DNA of 64,000 nt from Thermoplasmata archaeon (GCA_021796385.1 JAJYXQ010000033.1:110403-174402); one strand, 5' to 3'. Counted from the stretch's first letter, positions 32,108 through 41,234 are shown. A program made the numbers and translations. Notes: generated by a model from the letters alone, not told the origin.

Positions 32108-32464
32108 ATGCCGAGGGCGGGATTCAAGTCGGTGACCATCAAGGAATCCACCTACCGGGAGCTCGAGGAGACCTACCGGCGGGAGAAGGAGATGCTGGCC
32201 CAGGAAGGGGTGGGAAGCCTCACGGCCTTCGTCACCCGTATCGTGGCGAACCACCTGCGGGAGCGGGAGAAGGCCCGCCTCCGGCACTTCAACATCTACG
32301 AGAACGTCATCCGCATCCAGGATGCGAAGATCAAGCGGCTTGTGGATGTGGACTACCGGAACAACGAGATGTTCTGCAACTACTGCCACTCCACCGAGTG
32401 CCTTCACACCGGCTTCGCCTGGGGCATCTACCGGAAGCAGCGTGTGACGCGCCGGTCGGACTGA
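32108..32464 (+). CDS. Small Cys/His protein, candidate regulator of the PolB2-like locus
   Basis: 118 residues from ATG 32108; the preceding open frame is chance. The N-terminus FKSVTIKESTYRELEETYRR resembles a ribbon-helix-helix (a beta strand followed by a TYREL-type helix). A long helix with EGVGSLTAFVTRIVANHLRER follows, then DYRNNEMFCNYCHSTECLHTGF, where C-x2-C-x4-C-x-H could bind zinc. It is divergent from the polymerase operon and preceded by a perfect inverted repeat. I infer that it autoregulates and controls the operon. RHH assignment is by pattern only. Confidence 0.7.
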   Translation: MPRAGFKSVTIKESTYRELEETYRREKEMLAQEGVGSLTAFVTRIVANHLREREKARLRHFNIYENVIRIQDAKIKRLVDVDYRNNEMFCNYCHSTECLHTGFAWGIYRKQRVTRRSD

Positions 32465-32515
32465 CCGGACAATCGTTAAGGTTCCATAGTCCCTTTCCTT
32501 GGAGGGGGGATCAGG

Positions 32516-35110
32516 ATGCCGAGAGCTCGGGGAAGTGTGGTCGACCGCCGGTGGGTGGTCCTCGGGATGGCGTTCCTGTTCGTGATCTTGTACCCGCCGC
32601 ACTTTTCATCGGGGGGACCCTCCGGTGCCCATCCTCTACGGGGGGCGGAAACGGTGGGGCATCCCTTCCTGCGTGGGACGCCTCCGTCCGCTCCCTCCGG
32701 GGGGATGAACGGCTTGCCGTGGCTCCACGCTGTGCCGGGGAACCCCGTCGGCCAACTGCGGAGCCTCGACGGGGCGTACTTTCCCCTCCGGGGTGTCGAC
32801 GTGAATGGGCTCATCCAGTACGGGCCGGACTGGAACGAATCCATCCCGATCACCCGGGGCGACCTCGCCGAGATGCACGCGCTCGGGATCACTTTCATCC
32901 GGCTCTCTCTATCCTGGAGCCTGCTCGAGCCGGCCCCCGGGACGTTCAACCAGAGCTATCTTTCGGACCTCTCGCAGGTGGTGGACTGGGCGGGGACGGA
33001 AGGCATCTACGTGCTCGTGGACATGCATCAGGACCTGTACAACCCGTACCTCGCCCCGAACGGGACGGAGCAAGACGGCTTTCCTACTTGGGCGGCGCTC
33101 GCCGGGAACGCCTCCCGGACCTGCCCGGTCTACCTCAACGTGACCACCTGCCTTGAGGATCCGGCGGTCGACAATGCCTGGAACGCCTTCTGGAACAACA
33201 CGACGGTGCCCGGTTTCATCGGTCTCCAAGAGGCGTACGCGCAGGCTTGGCAAACGCTCGCGAGCACCTTTGCGAACTCTTCCACTGTGGCTGGGTACGA
33301 CCTCATGAACGAACCGGCGACGGGGACCGTCACGAGCTCTCTAGGCTCCGGGTTCTGCCCGAACGGCACTTGGGAGTGGGAATACCAATGGGAAGACTGC
33401 TTTCTCCTCCCCTTTTATCAGATGCTCATCCACGCGATCCGCCACGTGGACGATCGGCACGCCATCTTCTTCGAGCCATCCGTCTACACCGATGCGCTCA
33501 ACTGGGCCCCGTGGAACCCGGTCTCCCTGGGTGACACCAACATTGTCTACGAGCCTCACGTCTACACCAATGTCTTCGGCCCGACGGCCAACTGGTCGGG
33601 GAACGATAGCGCGCTCATCGCCGCGTACCAGAACGCCCAGTCCAATGCCCAGCAATTTGGCGGGACGGCGTGGTTCGTCGGAGAATATGGCACGAACCCG
33701 GACCGCTGGCACGACGGTTGGGTGGAGGCGAACGTGAACCTCGCCAACCAGTACGATGTCGGCTCGAGCTTCTGGGAGTGGAAGGACGGGATCAGTGTTC
33801 CCACGATAACGGAACCGGGGGGCTCTTGGGGGGTCGTGAACGTGAATGGAACCCTGCGGAATACGACCGATCGGGCCCAGATCCTCGCTTCTCCCCACCC
33901 CGTCGGCGCTGGTGCCGGCGCCCAGGTCGGGACCGCGGACTTCAACTTCACCAACGCCACCTATAGCCTGACCATATCGAACACCGCTCCCGGCGGATGG
34001 GTGACGGTCTACCTTCCTTCATTTTGGTACCCTTCCGGTTTCGGGGTCAACGGAACATACACCGGGCACTCGTACCAGAACTATAGCTACGTACTGCCCG
34101 GTGGGACGGATTTGGAGGTCAGCCTCCTCAACGTCACCTGTTCCTGCACCGGGAACTACACGGTGCATGTGACCCGACCGTTGCGGGCTGAAGGTTGGCT
34201 CACCGGAAGCGTGGTCCCGGCTACCGCCAACCTCACCGTTTCCGATAGGGCCGTGCCCCTCCACAACGGGAGCTTCACCCTTGCCCTCCCGCCCGGGAAT
34301 GTGAGCCTGATGGCGACAGCGCCGGGTTACGTATCGCAGACGCAGAACGCCCTGGTGGTGGCGGGGAGCACCGTCCGGGTCGTCATCGCTCTCACGGTGC
34401 TCCCGCCGCCCCCGGCCCGGTACTCTGTCGTCTTTTCAGAGTCCGGTCTCACCGCGGGCACGAACTGGTCGGCGACGGTGGGGACCACGACGATCGCCGC
34501 CTCCCGGACCACTATCGCCTTCAGCGAGACCAACGGCACCTACCGCTACTCGATCGGTACCGTGCCGGGGTACACGGCGGCACCGTCATCGGGGAACGTG
34601 ACCGTGAACGGTGCCGCGGTGAACGTGACGATCGTCTTCGCCATGTCGCCCCCACCACCGGTCCTTTCGCTGTATGCCGTGACCTTCATCGAGACCGGGC
34701 TCCGGGCTGGGACCGCCTGGACGGTAGTCATGAACGGGACCTCCTTGAACTCCACGACGGCATCCGTCACCTTCCAGAAGGCGAACGGAAGCTACGGTTT
34801 CACCATCGAGCTCGTGAACGGTTACACTGTGCGCCCTTCGTCTGGGATCGTGACGGTGAAGGGGGTCGCCATCCACCAATCGATCGCATTCACGAACACC
34901 TCATCCAAGGGCCCGGCGAGCGCGACCCCGGGCTTCCTCGGTCTCCCGGGGTACGATGGATACCTTGTGATCCTGGCGCTCGTCGCCGTTGTGGCCATGG
35001 TGGCGGCCGTGGTCTACTTCCGATCCCGGCACGGTCCCGCTCCCCGGGACACTCCCTCTTCCCCCCCGAAGGGTGACCCCGGGGAGGAGTCGGATGTCCC
35101 GGATCCCTGA
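32516..35110 (+). CDS. Secreted, membrane-anchored GH5 glycosidase (endoglycoceramidase-like)
   Basis: 864 residues from ATG 32516 with GGAGG upstream. After a signal peptide (VVLGMAFLFVILYPP) residues ~75-470 form a GH5 TIM barrel: FIRLSLSWSLLEPAPGTFN, VDMHQDLYNPY, YDLMNEP with acid/base E266, EPHVYTN, and WFVGEYG with nucleophile E390, then SSFWEWKD. The VDMHQD and DLMNEP context fits the endoglycoceramidase-like branch, which cleaves glycolipids or related beta-glucosides. After a beta domain and a PEGA-like module, two FTESGL-type modules (VVFSESGLTAGTNW, VTFIETGLRAGTAW) lead to a membrane helix near residue 825 and a short acidic tail. The enzyme is displayed outside the cell; substrate is inference. 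Confidence 0.85.
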   Translation: MPRARGSVVDRRWVVLGMAFLFVILYPPHFSSGGPSGAHPLRGAETVGHPFLRGTPPSAPSGGMNGLPWLHAVPGNPVGQLRSLDGAYFPLRGVDVNGLIQYGPDWNESIPITRGDLAEMHALGITFIRLSLSWSLLEPAPGTFNQSYLSDLSQVVDWAGTEGIYVLVDMHQDLYNPYLAPNGTEQDGFPTWAALAGNASRTCPVYLNVTTCLEDPAVDNAWNAFWNNTTVPGFIGLQEAYAQAWQTLASTFANSSTVAGYDLMNEPATGTVTSSLGSGFCPNGTWEWEYQWEDCFLLPFYQMLIHAIRHVDDRHAIFFEPSVYTDALNWAPWNPVSLGDTNIVYEPHVYTNVFGPTANWSGNDSALIAAYQNAQSNAQQFGGTAWFVGEYGTNPDRWHDGWVEANVNLANQYDVGSSFWEWKDGISVPTITEPGGSWGVVNVNGTLRNTTDRAQILASPHPVGAGAGAQVGTADFNFTNATYSLTISNTAPGGWVTVYLPSFWYPSGFGVNGTYTGHSYQNYSYVLPGGTDLEVSLLNVTCSCTGNYTVHVTRPLRAEGWLTGSVVPATANLTVSDRAVPLHNGSFTLALPPGNVSLMATAPGYVSQTQNALVVAGSTVRVVIALTVLPPPPARYSVVFSESGLTAGTNWSATVGTTTIAASRTTIAFSETNGTYRYSIGTVPGYTAAPSSGNVTVNGAAVNVTIVFAMSPPPPVLSLYAVTFIETGLRAGTAWTVVMNGTSLNSTTASVTFQKANGSYGFTIELVNGYTVRPSSGIVTVKGVAIHQSIAFTNTSSKGPASATPGFLGLPGYDGYLVILALVAVVAMVAAVVYFRSRHGPAPRDTPSSPPKGDPGEESDVPDP

Positions 35111-35130
35111 GTTGGGGTTCGACCCAATCG

Positions 35131-35643
35131 TCAGCGGACGCTGACCTTCGATCCGGTCAGCGTGGGCACCCACATCATTTGCGGTGGTGTCCGGTCGTGC
35201 TGCCAGTAGACAGCGATGATCTCGCCGAGGTGGTGGGCCTGTTCGAAGGCGGCCTGGAAATAGCCGTCCTCGAGGGTATAACGGCCGGGCATCCAGGGGA
35301 CTTTCACCCGGCGCTCAAGGGCCCGGTCGGTAAGGCCCCGCGTCAGTTCCGTGATGGGTGTGAAGACGCGGCCCCGGTACGCCCTCAGGTCCCGGAACGA
35401 CCGGATGTCCTGCGGCCGGCGCTTCGGTGCGTCGAACACCTCCCAGCGGTCCTGCGCGGCGGCCACGAGCCATGCTTCGGTGGCATTCAGGATGTGCACG
35501 AGCGTGTCCTTGAGGGTAAGGTGGGCGATCTCGTGGTTCTCGGTAGCGGAACTCCATCCCCACCGCTCGACCGAGCGCTCGAACGCATCGAAGGTCTTCT
35601 GTTCGAACGCCCACAAACGCCGGATGGTTTCCACTTTCCCCAT
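35131..35643 (-). CDS. DinB-superfamily protein
   Basis: 170 residues from the ATG at 35643, chosen for the GGAGA eight bases upstream; a further in-frame start lies at 35688. Four-helix-bundle DinB pattern: EIAHLTLKDTLVHILNATEAWL with a metal-ligand-type His early, and FEQAHHLGEIIAVYWQHD with the paired His and Glu near the C-terminus. The family binds a divalent metal and includes thiol transferases; the substrate is unknown. Stand-alone and convergent with the glycosidase gene. Confidence 0.8.
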   Translation of the reverse strand: MGKVETIRRLWAFEQKTFDAFERSVERWGWSSATENHEIAHLTLKDTLVHILNATEAWLVAAAQDRWEVFDAPKRRPQDIRSFRDLRAYRGRVFTPITELTRGLTDRALERRVKVPWMPGRYTLEDGYFQAAFEQAHHLGEIIAVYWQHDRTPPQMMWVPTLTGSKVSVR

Positions 35644-35777
35644 GATGATGTCTCCGTAGGGTAGAGGCGCCCCTTTGGTTAAGGCCATCGTAAACGGGGG
35701 GCACCGCGTCCTGTTGGCAGGTCGCTCGGCGGGGAAAGTTTCATTTGCTAAGGGGGCTCTCGCATTAGCGAACCGAA

Positions 35778-38591
35778 GTGCACGATGGCCCAGCGTTAGT
35801 CACCGGTTCCGTGCGGCGAGGATGGCCCCTCACGCTCTTCCTGCTCGGACTGTTCCTCCTTTCGGGTTTCTTTCTGATCCCCGGCGTCCCCAGTTCAGCA
35901 TCGGCTGCGCCCTCGACTGGCCCGTCTGTTTCGACCCATCTCCCGTCCGCCTCCGTGTCGGCTGGCGCCGTGGTCCATCCCCAGGTGACCATCACCTCGT
36001 TCACCATCTCTCCCTCCACGGTGATGGTGGGTGCGACGACGGACCTCAACATGACCGTCTCGGGCACCGGACCGTACCTTTACAATTACAGCAGCGGGAT
36101 GCCCTCTTCGTGCCCGCAAACGGCGAGCATTTCCTCCAGCACGAGCTACTCGGTCTCGTGCACGCCCACGATCTCGGGGACCTACACCATCACGGCGGCG
36201 GTCATCGACCTCGGGAACAACTTCAATTCCGCCGTTTCGACCGCCACGCTGAACGTGACGGCCACCCCCGTCGGCCCGACCATCAATTCGTTCCTGGCCT
36301 CCCCGCCCCAGATCGCCCTCGGTGGCTCCACCTACTTCAACTCCTCTGTCAGCGGCGGGACGCCGCCGTACACGTACGCCTACGGCAGCCTTCCGCCAGG
36401 ATGCTCGAGCTCGAACACATCCTCCCTCTTTTGCACCCCGTCTAAGGTCGGGAACTACTCCGTCGGCCTCACCGTGACGGACAGCGCGGGGCTGTACACG
36501 ACCGGCTCCACGACGCTCACCGTAGGGAACCCCGCCGGGCCCCTCATCACCGCGTTCACGGCCACCCCCTCGTCCTTCACCTTGGGAAAGAGCACCATGA
36601 TCGCGGTGACCGCCACGGGAGGGTCTCCCCCGTACACCTATGCCTACACAGGGCTTCCCGCGGGCTGCACCAGCTCGAGCGCAGCCTCGATCTCGTGCAC
36701 CCCGACCGCGGCGGGCACGGCCCATGTGAACGTGACCGTCACCGATACGAAGACGTTGAAGAGTTCCGGCACGACTCTCGTCACGGTCAATGCGTTACCC
36801 ACGGTGAGCTCCTTCACCGCCTCCCCCGCCGCCGTGTCGGCGGGAGGTACGACGACGCTCTCGGTCGCCGTGTCCGGCGGAACGTCACCCTTCACCTACT
36901 CCTACTCCGCCCTTCCGCCGGGATGCGCGACCGCGAACACGGCTTCGCTCGTCTGCACCCCCACGACGGTCGGGAACTATACTCCCAGCGTGACCGCGGT
37001 GGATGCGGATGGCTTCGCCACCCCGGCCGCCACCACCCCGCTCACCGTGAACGGCCCACCCTCGGTCTCCCGGGTCACGGCCTCCCCCTCCCATTTCCCG
37101 CTCGAGGCGAGCACCCAGATCAGTGTGACCGCGGTGGGAGGGACCCCGCCGTACTCGTACACCTATGTGAGTCTCCCGCCCGGGTGCATCACCGCCAACA
37201 CCGCGACGCTGGCGTGCACCCCCACCCGGTCGGGCGTGTTCAACATCTCGGTCGCGATCTACGATCGGAGCGGGCGGGCGGCCTCGGGCGCCACTCAGGT
37301 CACAGTCTATGCGGTCCCGGAGGTCCTCTCCTTCACTGCCACCCCCGCGACGGTCGCCACCCACAGCACCGTCATCTTCTCGGTGCAGGCGAGCGGCGGC
37401 GTTTCTCCCTATGGGTATTCCTACACGGGGCTTCCCACGGGATGCGTCACGTCCAACACCTCGAGCCTTTCCTGCAGCCCGGTCAGCACGGGGCGCTTCA
37501 ACGTCACGGTGCGTGTCAGTGACGCCCGGGGGAACTCGAACACCAGTGTGACCACGGTCTCGGTGACGGCGGCCGGGACCGCGCTTTCGATCCCGTCCTT
37601 CACGGTCTCCCCGGCCACGGTCCCCACCGGTTCTTCGGCCACGTTCTCCGTGACAGCCTCCGGAGGAAAGCCTCCCTACTCGTACACCTATGCGGGGCTC
37701 CCCCCGAGCTGCGCCACCGCGAATACCGCCACCTTGGCCTGCACACCCGGCGCGCCGGGGAACTACTCCGTGACGGTCACCGTGACCGATAGCGCGGGCG
37801 CATCGACGACCGCAACGACGGACCTCCAGGTGACGGGCACCGTGCAACCGCTCATCGTCACGCTCTCCGCGAACCGCACCTCGCTGCCGCCTTCGACCCC
37901 GTTGATCCTCCGGGCCACGGTCACGGGGGGGGAAGGGCCCTTCTCGTACGCCTGGTCCGTCAACGGGGTGAACGATTCCTCCGCCCCGGACGCGACCGCT
38001 TGGAACTGGACCCCCGCTCAGAAGGGCACCTATTCGGTCCGCGTCTGGGTGACCGATGCCCGACGGGTGGTCGCGGGCAGCTCCCCCCTCACGATCGATG
38101 TCGGCGCCGTTTCCGCCAACACGGGCTCGGGATCCGGGGTGGCCTACGACTGGCTCGTCCTCGCCGCGGTCCTCGCCGTCGTGGTCCTTCTCTTCGTCTT
38201 CTTCATGAAGGGTGTGCGGGGGCGCCGGGCAACCAGCGAGCCGGCGACGGAGGCCGCGCCGACGGTCCCGGAGGGGTTCTTCAACCCGGTTCCCACAGAA
38301 CCGGAGGCTCCGGTCGCTTCGCCCCCACCAAGTCCCGAGGTAGCTCCCACTCCCGCTTCCAGCGCCCCGGTTGTCGAGCCGATGCCCGCCGAGCACGTGG
38401 GACCCGACCTCTATGCGACGTGCCCCCGGTGTCTGGACCCGATCGGCCCGGACATGTACTGTCCCCGATGCGGGGTCCGGTGGGAGGCCGACTCTACGAA
38501 CGGGGACGCGGCTTGGAAGGAGTCGACGAGCGATGCGAAGGCTCCCGAAGACGCACCGGTCCAAGACCCGACCGGAAATCCCCCGGCATAG
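35778..38591 (+). CDS. Ig/PKD-like repeat surface protein with cytosolic zinc ribbon
   Basis: 937 residues; GTG at 35778, with a second GTG at 35811 closer to the signal peptide WPLTLFLLGLFLLSGFFLIP. About eight repeats of 85-90 residues carry the consensus SGGTPPYTYxYxGLPPGC...NTxxLxCTPTxxGxYxVxVTVTDSxG, each with two cysteines. A last repeat (GGEGPFSYAWSVNG) lacks them. One membrane helix near residue 800 (YDWLVLAAVLAVVVLLFVFF) and a basic stop-transfer segment precede a Pro/Glu-rich linker. The zinc ribbon CPRCLDPIGPDMYCPRCGVRW and an acidic tail follow. Architecture parallels the 1941-residue protein. Confidence 0.87.
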   Translation: MHDGPALVTGSVRRGWPLTLFLLGLFLLSGFFLIPGVPSSASAAPSTGPSVSTHLPSASVSAGAVVHPQVTITSFTISPSTVMVGATTDLNMTVSGTGPYLYNYSSGMPSSCPQTASISSSTSYSVSCTPTISGTYTITAAVIDLGNNFNSAVSTATLNVTATPVGPTINSFLASPPQIALGGSTYFNSSVSGGTPPYTYAYGSLPPGCSSSNTSSLFCTPSKVGNYSVGLTVTDSAGLYTTGSTTLTVGNPAGPLITAFTATPSSFTLGKSTMIAVTATGGSPPYTYAYTGLPAGCTSSSAASISCTPTAAGTAHVNVTVTDTKTLKSSGTTLVTVNALPTVSSFTASPAAVSAGGTTTLSVAVSGGTSPFTYSYSALPPGCATANTASLVCTPTTVGNYTPSVTAVDADGFATPAATTPLTVNGPPSVSRVTASPSHFPLEASTQISVTAVGGTPPYSYTYVSLPPGCITANTATLACTPTRSGVFNISVAIYDRSGRAASGATQVTVYAVPEVLSFTATPATVATHSTVIFSVQASGGVSPYGYSYTGLPTGCVTSNTSSLSCSPVSTGRFNVTVRVSDARGNSNTSVTTVSVTAAGTALSIPSFTVSPATVPTGSSATFSVTASGGKPPYSYTYAGLPPSCATANTATLACTPGAPGNYSVTVTVTDSAGASTTATTDLQVTGTVQPLIVTLSANRTSLPPSTPLILRATVTGGEGPFSYAWSVNGVNDSSAPDATAWNWTPAQKGTYSVRVWVTDARRVVAGSSPLTIDVGAVSANTGSGSGVAYDWLVLAAVLAVVVLLFVFFMKGVRGRRATSEPATEAAPTVPEGFFNPVPTEPEAPVASPPPSPEVAPTPASSAPVVEPMPAEHVGPDLYATCPRCLDPIGPDMYCPRCGVRWEADSTNGDAAWKESTSDAKAPEDAPVQDPTGNPPA

Positions 38592-38717
38592 GGTGGGCTC
38601 AGGACCCGGGACCCTTCCCGGCAGTGAGTTCCCGGGATGGACGCCGGGATGGGAGGAGCATCGTCCCTCGTCGTCAAGGATACAGGCCGAGACAAGAGTT
38701 TACGGGGTCCGGTCGTT

Positions 38718-39206
38718 TCAGACCGATTCGTCCCACGGCTCCGACTCGTCCCAGGGTGCCGGTTCCGCCGCGGAGGTCGTGCCGAGGGGCTTTTCCCCCA
38801 CGGCGGGTGTGGGACGCCGCTTGCGCCCCGCCAGCGGGCGGACCTCTCGTCCGATCAGGAACCGGCCCTTCTTGTCGACGCCGATCGCGATCTGGCCGAA
38901 CCTTCCCTGGAAGACCATCAGGTTCGGCGTCTTTGGTGCGGGCCCAGAGGGTGGGGCACCGGCACGGGAGACCGCGGCGGAGCCATCGGGTCGGATCTCG
39001 ATCGATATCTCCTTCCCGGCGGTGTCGGTGAGGACGAGGGCGTTCCTGCGGGCCCGGTTCCGGGTCGAGGTGGGGACGGAGGGGGGCGGGCTCCGTGGTC
39101 CGGGACCGGCCCGGACGATGATCCGGGGAAGCTTCGCCCCGCCCTTCGGGCGTGCCTTCAATCGCATCATCGGCCGGGACCCCGGTTTGGAACTGTGGTC
39201 TCCCAT
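38718..39206 (-). CDS. Basic, low-complexity hypothetical protein
   Basis: 162 residues from ATG 39206; ATG at residue 14 is possible. The first 50 residues are Arg/Pro/Lys-rich. The middle contains plausible beta strands (ALVLTDTAGKEISIEIRPDG, NLMVFQGRFGQIAIGVDKKG) and the end is an acidic SEPWDESEPWDESV-like repeat. Frames on the other strand are also open here, so coding is likely but not certain. It follows the methyltransferase gene by 57 bases on the same strand. No family recognised. Confidence 0.5.
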   Translation of the reverse strand: MGDHSSKPGSRPMMRLKARPKGGAKLPRIIVRAGPGPRSPPPSVPTSTRNRARRNALVLTDTAGKEISIEIRPDGSAAVSRAGAPPSGPAPKTPNLMVFQGRFGQIAIGVDKKGRFLIGREVRPLAGRKRRPTPAVGEKPLGTTSAAEPAPWDESEPWDESV

Positions 39207-39263
39207 CGCTCTACCTTCGCAAGCTTTCCGCGCTCTTGAGCTCTGCCGGGCGACGGACGACCC

Positions 39264-40025
39264 CTAGTGTTTGGTCGCTTCGATCCAGAACCCGTAGCGG
39301 GGGATGAGGAGCGGGCCGTCGCGTAGGATGGCCTCGTGGATCCGCCGCAGCGCGTCCTGGTGCCGGTCCACGGAGAACCCAGGGGCCGCCCACGGCACGG
39401 CCCGGAGGTACCACACGAGCGCACCTATGTCGCGGAACCGCATGCCGAAGTGCGACTCCCCGGAGCCGACGATGCGGAGCCCGGCGCGGACGATCTGCTG
39501 GGTGGCGAAACCGAGCGTCCAGGCGGGAGCCCGGACGCGCCGGGGGGCAATGTCGAGGAGCCGGCAGAGCTCCTTGACCTCCGTCGTTCCCGTCTGTTCC
39601 GTGAGGAAGCGCCCGCCATGGTCGAGGACCCGGGCCACCTCGGACGGCACGTATGCCTCGTTCCGGTCGAGGATGAGATGGAAGGACCCGTTCCGGAACG
39701 GGAGACGCCCGATCGGACCGGATTCCTCCTGAAGTACATTGTCCGGGGCACCCCAGGTCGCCACCACGTGGACCCCGTGGGGGGCGAGCCGACGGCGAGC
39801 CAAGCGGAGGTTGGGAGGGTACGACTCGGTCGCCACGGTGAGCGGGGGGAAGGGAGCCATGGTCAGCAGGCGTTCCCCACCCCCGGTCCCGATGTCGAGG
39901 AGATCGGGCGATGCGCGCGCAAGGCGCATGGCCCGAGCCGGGAAGTCCCACGGAGGGGGTTGCTCGATCCACCGTTCCCCCTTCAGGATCCAACCGAAGT
40001 CCCAACCCCGGAAGGGATGGGCCAC
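39264..40025 (-). CDS. SAM-dependent class I methyltransferase
   Basis: 253 residues counted from the GTG at 40025. Motif I is LLDIGTGGGERLL, followed by ATESYPPNLRLARRRL (motif II region) and LPFRNGSFHLILDRNEAY (motif IV region). C-terminal part ends LLIPRYGFWIEATKH. In-frame residues upstream (STPRTFEALVQEA) look genuine, so the true start may be further 5', possibly a CTG at 40130 that overlaps the kinase stop as CTGA; no ATG, GTG or TTG lies between. Substrate unknown. Same strand and directly behind the HddA-like kinase. Confidence 0.8.
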   Translation of the reverse strand: MAHPFRGWDFGWILKGERWIEQPPPWDFPARAMRLARASPDLLDIGTGGGERLLTMAPFPPLTVATESYPPNLRLARRRLAPHGVHVVATWGAPDNVLQEESGPIGRLPFRNGSFHLILDRNEAYVPSEVARVLDHGGRFLTEQTGTTEVKELCRLLDIAPRRVRAPAWTLGFATQQIVRAGLRIVGSGESHFGMRFRDIGALVWYLRAVPWAAPGFSVDRHQDALRRIHEAILRDGPLLIPRYGFWIEATKH

Positions 40026-40126
40026 GGCCTCCTGTACCAGGGCCTCGAACGTTCGGGGGGTAGATCCCGAGCGCCGGCGCCCCCTTCCGGATGGGGCGGG
40101 CGGTGCGGCGGCCGGGTCCGGCCCGT

Positions 40127-41173
40127 TCAGCTCCGGACCTGCCAAGATTGGGCTCCGTTCATCTCGAAACTGAAGTCGACCACGTGGCCTCCGGCCTTCT
40201 CGACCACCTCGGCGATCTGGCGGCGGCGGGCGAAGTCGGCGAAGAGGAGCAGGTATCCCCCGCCCCCCGCGCCAGTCAGCTTGCCACCGAGCGCACCCTC
40301 GGCGCGCGCACGTTCGTAGAGCCGGTCGATCACGGGGTTGGATATCCCTTCGGTGAACCGCTTCTTGAGCTCCCAACCTTCGTGGAGGAGGTGACCCATC
40401 TCGTCGACCTTGCCCCGGAGGAGGCAGTTCTTCATGTCGATGGCGAGCTGCTTCGTCGCATCGAGGGCCTCGACCGTGTCCTTGCGCTTCCCGCGGTAGT
40501 TCTCCTGCTGGTTCTTCAGGAGGTCATCCGAGTAGTGTCCGGTACCCGTGTAGCAGAGCAGCAGTCGGTACTGAAGCTCGTTCAGGGTCTCGGAAGGGAT
40601 CTTGAGCGGGTTGACGATCGTCCCGTTCCGGCCGAACTCCATGAAGTTGAAGCCACCGAAGGCGGCGGCGTACTGGTCCTGGCGTCCCCCCATCTTGCCC
40701 AGCTCTTCCCGCTCGATGCGGTAGGCGAACTCCGCGACTTCGTAGGTGGTCCAGGGAAGGCCGAGGTACCGCTGCAGGACCGAAACGAGGGCGACGGCGA
40801 GCGTGGACGAGCCCCCCAGCCCGGAACCGACCGGGGCATCGGAGTGGAGGAAGATCTCGAGCCCCCGGAGGCGTCCCGAGGCGTTGGGGTCCTTCTCGAG
40901 CGAGCGCAGGGCCGCCTTCACGAGATCGAGCTCCCCGGTGTAGATGAGGTCCGAGGACTTTCCGTAGTCCACCGAGAGATTGTAGTCGAGCGAGTGCACG
41001 GTGGTGGTGTCGGCCCCGTTCCCCTTAGGCACGAGGGTGGCGTAGGCGTACTTGTTCACCGTGCAATTGAGGACGGCCCCGCCGCGCTCTTCGGGGTAGG
41101 GAGAGACATCGGTCCCCCCTCCGGCGAAGCTGATCCGGAGGGGAGCCTTGGCGCGCAGGAGTGCGGGTACCAT
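40127..41173 (-). CDS. GHMP kinase, HddA-like (heptose-7-phosphate kinase type)
   Basis: 348 residues from ATG 41173; an in-frame start at 41236 would cross the promoter. N-terminal RAKAPLRISFAGGGTDVSPY is the signature of the HddA/fucokinase group. The ATP motif is PVGSGLGGSSTLAVAL, and motif 3 is GGKLTGAGGGGYLLLF. HddA-type enzymes phosphorylate D-glycero-D-manno-heptose 7-phosphate for surface-glycan precursors, although relatives act on other sugars. In archaea a role in S-layer or glycan assembly is plausible (inference). It shares a palindromic TATA element with divergent eL44 and is followed by a methyltransferase. Confidence 0.82.
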   Translation of the reverse strand: MVPALLRAKAPLRISFAGGGTDVSPYPEERGGAVLNCTVNKYAYATLVPKGNGADTTTVHSLDYNLSVDYGKSSDLIYTGELDLVKAALRSLEKDPNASGRLRGLEIFLHSDAPVGSGLGGSSTLAVALVSVLQRYLGLPWTTYEVAEFAYRIEREELGKMGGRQDQYAAAFGGFNFMEFGRNGTIVNPLKIPSETLNELQYRLLLCYTGTGHYSDDLLKNQQENYRGKRKDTVEALDATKQLAIDMKNCLLRGKVDEMGHLLHEGWELKKRFTEGISNPVIDRLYERARAEGALGGKLTGAGGGGYLLLFADFARRRQIAEVVEKAGGHVVDFSFEMNGAQSWQVRS

Positions 41174-41202
41174 CGGAGTTGCCGACCCGACGACAGCAAC
41201 CG

Positions 41203-41210
41203 CTAAATAG
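41203..41210. promoter_or_regulatory. Palindromic TATA element shared by divergent genes
   Basis: CTAAATAG/CTATTTAG is nearly self-complementary. It is centred about 28 nt before the eL44 ATG (41235, plus) and about 33 nt before the kinase ATG (41173, minus). One element could position transcription both ways. Confidence 0.55.
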
Positions 41211-41234
41211 GGTTTGCCCCGTGGGGGTTTTCCC

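Noticed and set aside
28478..32602. A single 1374-codon frame suggesting a giant fused polymerase protein
   Set aside because: Only the part from ATG 30529 is protein-like; upstream it is antisense or out-of-frame to the DUF72, RecA-like and regulator genes, each with its own family pattern.
38371..39267. Plus-strand frame downstream of the repeat protein
   Set aside because: It begins inside the zinc-ribbon coding region in another frame and lacks a start signal; the minus-strand hypothetical is at least as likely.
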